A DNA stretch of 64,000 bases, taken from Deltaproteobacteria bacterium IMCC39524 (GTDB lineage Bacteria > Desulfobacterota > Desulfuromonadia > Desulfuromonadales > BM103). The position numbers were made by a program, and so were the translations under genes. Within the stretch, counting starts at the first letter, position 1. Each line of letters starts with the position of its first letter. The DNA is taken from assembly GCA_029667085.1 (NCBI GenBank), contig JARUHJ010000002.1:434001-498000 (forward strand), in the 5' to 3' direction. Positions 62,401-64,000 of this stretch are shown here, piece by piece. Below the pieces are notes generated by a model. The model searched no databases, was not told where the DNA came from, and was given only the letters and a program-made list of their open reading frames with translations.

Positions 62401-64000
62401 GTTTATCAACTCTTCATGTTTTCTTGGGGACTCCTGCTGCGGAGGCCTTTTCTCTTCTGGCTCATCTTCACCGACCTGGGCTCTGAAAATCTCGTGGTAT
62501 AGAAATTCATAACCGCTCAAGCGCTCTTTTTGCAGAACAGGGTGGTCCAGGGGCAAGATGATGAAGGGGCGAGACTGTTCTCCTCCAACAGAGCCATGAC
62601 CACCAACTTGATCGTCAAAGCAGGCAATCCCTTCTTCATCGAGAGCGCCGAACAGGATCAAGTCACCGCAGCGTGGCCCCAGGCCAAAGCGGTGTAGCTT
62701 TTCAAGCAGTTCGTACGGTGCTCCGTAAGGTCGCAGAAAAGCGAGTTCGTCCTGTTGAAAGCGTGGATTGTCCGTAACTGTTATCTTTCCACCGCTATGG
62801 AAAATCATCAACTCTCCCTCGTTTTCACCCCGGGCCAGAACAAAGCCTATCCCCTTATGCTTCTGTAAAAACCGCAACAACAGGGGCTGGGCCTCTTCAA
62901 CCTGTTCCCAGTTGAGAGGAGCTTTTGATCCGGTAATGTAAAGGTGCGCCAGGCTGCTGGAGTAGGTGATCACCACACCCCCTTCGGGGTCGATTTTCAG
63001 AGTCTCCGGAACCAGAGCTTGGATTTTCTTTTGCAGGTGATTCTTGGTGCGACGATAGATGCGATGCCGCCAACTTTTTTCTCGGGCCTCCAGTTCGTCC
63101 TGCAGGTACCCAAGCTGTAGCCGGGTCGATTCCAGTGCTCCGGACGATACCGAAGCTGTCTGGTTCTCGCGTAGGAAAGCACTGACAGCATCACCAAGGG
63201 TCGTGCCGAAGCGATTCTGGAAAGGGTAGCCCGGGGTTTGCCCATGGTCGGAGAGAATGACCAGAAGATAGTCAGCTCCTGGAACATGATCGACTGCGCG
63301 CAAGATCTCACCGATGCGTCGGTCAATGTAGCGCAGATTTTTCAGCGCCGGCCAGGATTCCGGCCCAAAGTGATGAGCGATCTCGTCGTAGCCGCTGTAT
63401 GTAGTGTAAATGCGTGGTGTCCCGGCATAGACTTCGGCGATCACCCCAAAGGTCTGCATCTCACGCAGGATAACATTGCAGAAAATACGGATGAAAGGGA
63501 AGAGCCCCTCCTGGGTGCTCCAGGCTTTTTTTCGTTTATGATGCCACTCATCCTTGCGATTGGCCCAGAACTCATAAAAGCTGGCCAGAAACATTCGGCA
63601 GGTTCGCAAGGGGTTGAGCAACAGGAGAAGAAGGATACGAAAGCCGCCAAGGCGGCCGAAGAGTGTCTGTGGATGGGGTGAAGAAACGGTAAAGATGCTG
63701 CGTTCAGCGTCGCCATCGAGAATGTTCGAATAAGAGGCGCCGCCCGTGAGTAAACCCCTTTCCCCGGCAAACAGAGATTCACGAAAAATCTGAACATGGT
63801 CCGGGTCATTGCAGGATATAATCTGTCCGGATTCTTTCTCGAACCAGCGAAAGGCCGGAATGGCGTGGTCGTTGCCGTAGAAGAAGGTTGATTGAGCCGC
63901 CGGCGTCGTACTCGGCAGGCCGGCCTGGTACTCGACCAGCTTGTGGCCGCGGCGCAGGTAGCGCTCCAGGTGAGGAAGGTAGCCCCGATCAAGGGCTTGT
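62377..64000 (-). CDS. Alkaline phosphatase-superfamily phosphodiesterase, 5' end outside window
   Basis: The frame is open to the window edge (about 541 codons seen); a start at 63621 would cut conserved sequence upstream. Visible features: YLPHLERYLRRGHKLVEYQA, nucleophile region LPSTTPAAQSTFFYGNDHAI (Thr in STTP), IYTTYSGYDEIAHHFGPESW and metal motif LSDHGQTPGYPF. These match type I phosphodiesterase/nucleotide pyrophosphatase proteins that hydrolyse phosphodiesters. A hydrophobic stretch near residue 120 (GFRILLLLLLNPLRTC) may anchor it. The substrate is unknown. Its end overlaps the RlmI-like gene by 24 bases. Confidence 0.85.
   Translation of the reverse strand, partial: QALDRGYLPHLERYLRRGHKLVEYQAGLPSTTPAAQSTFFYGNDHAIPAFRWFEKESGQIISCNDPDHVQIFRESLFAGERGLLTGGASYSNILDGDAERSIFTVSSPHPQTLFGRLGGFRILLLLLLNPLRTCRMFLASFYEFWANRKDEWHHKRKKAWSTQEGLFPFIRIFCNVILREMQTFGVIAEVYAGTPRIYTTYSGYDEIAHHFGPESWPALKNLRYIDRRIGEILRAVDHVPGADYLLVILSDHGQTPGYPFQNRFGTTLGDAVSAFLRENQTASVSSGALESTRLQLGYLQDELEAREKSWRHRIYRRTKNHLQKKIQALVPETLKIDPEGGVVITYSSSLAHLYITGSKAPLNWEQVEEAQPLLLRFLQKHKGIGFVLARGENEGELMIFHSGGKITVTDNPRFQQDELAFLRPYGAPYELLEKLHRFGLGPRCGDLILFGALDEEGIACFDDQVGGHGSVGGEQSRPFIILPLDHPVLQKERLSGYEFLYHEIFRAQVGEDEPEEKRPPQQESPRKHEELINSDFILHD

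Noticed and set aside
63621-63621. Start of the phosphodiesterase at 63621
   Set aside because: The same frame continues upstream to the window edge with conserved phosphodiesterase sequence, including the nucleophile region.

Overview
The window looks like a chromosomal stretch of a Desulfuromonadales-type (Geobacter/Desulfuromonas-like) anaerobic Gram-negative bacterium. The sequence signs are a tungsten-type aldehyde:ferredoxin oxidoreductase with its Fe-S partner, multiheme c-type cytochromes, System II cytochrome c maturation genes (ResB/CcsA), a Geobacter-style type II secretion cluster, PATAN-domain signalling, and LPS-bacterium envelope genes. No phage, IS transposase or CRISPR array is visible. 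Taxonomy is inferred from gene content only.

Layout. 1-4.9 kb: truncated AOR and its ferredoxin subunit, then two medium-chain reductases (one AcuI-like) around a FadR-type regulator, with a matching operator in the divergent promoter. 5.1-8.2 kb: hybrid histidine kinase and a TonB-like protein. 8.3-15.4 kb: four tRNAs, the tig-clpP-clpX-lon proteostasis block, HU, and three more tRNAs. 15.5-19.7 kb: parvulin, NHL-repeat lipoprotein and two multiheme cytochromes, closed by a strong terminator. 19.8-29 kb: an atypical type II secretion operon (F, E, PilM/N/O/P-like, a secretin carrying a cohesin domain, two G-type pseudopilins). 29-34.4 kb: ftsE-ftsX-envC-ctpA and a polysaccharide-deacetylase-like gene, facing a ParA-like ATPase. 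35.8-41 kb: xseA, M23 peptidase, xseB, ispA and dxs. 41-46 kb (minus): CcsA-like and ResB-like genes, a periplasmic-sensor/PATAN membrane protein and a degenerate receiver-GAF protein. 46.1-49.8 kb: biotin operon bioW-bioF-bioH-bioC behind a BirA-like box. 50-51 kb: an OmpA-family porin. 51.3-56.6 kb (minus): LolA-like protein, two FtsX-type permeases, ATPase and outer-membrane barrel. 56.6-57.2 kb: a gene-free element with long, hairpin-rich inverted ends. 57.2-64 kb: methyltransferase, metal-efflux-type permease, SlyD-like isomerase with a Cys/Asp insert, an unrecognised gene, an RlmI-like methyltransferase and a truncated phosphodiesterase.

How the parts fit. Most blocks are tight operons with 1-17 bp overlaps. 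Many serve the envelope: secretion, cell-division hydrolase activation (FtsEX-EnvC), lipoprotein or lipid traffic (LolA-like/ABC/barrel) and cytochrome maturation. The best candidates for something undescribed are the solute-binding/TM/PATAN receptor beside a receiver whose phospho-acceptor Asp is Glu, the five-gene LolA-ABC-barrel operon, the cohesin-tipped secretin beside a cytochrome cluster, and the inverted-repeat element at 56.66-57.18 kb.
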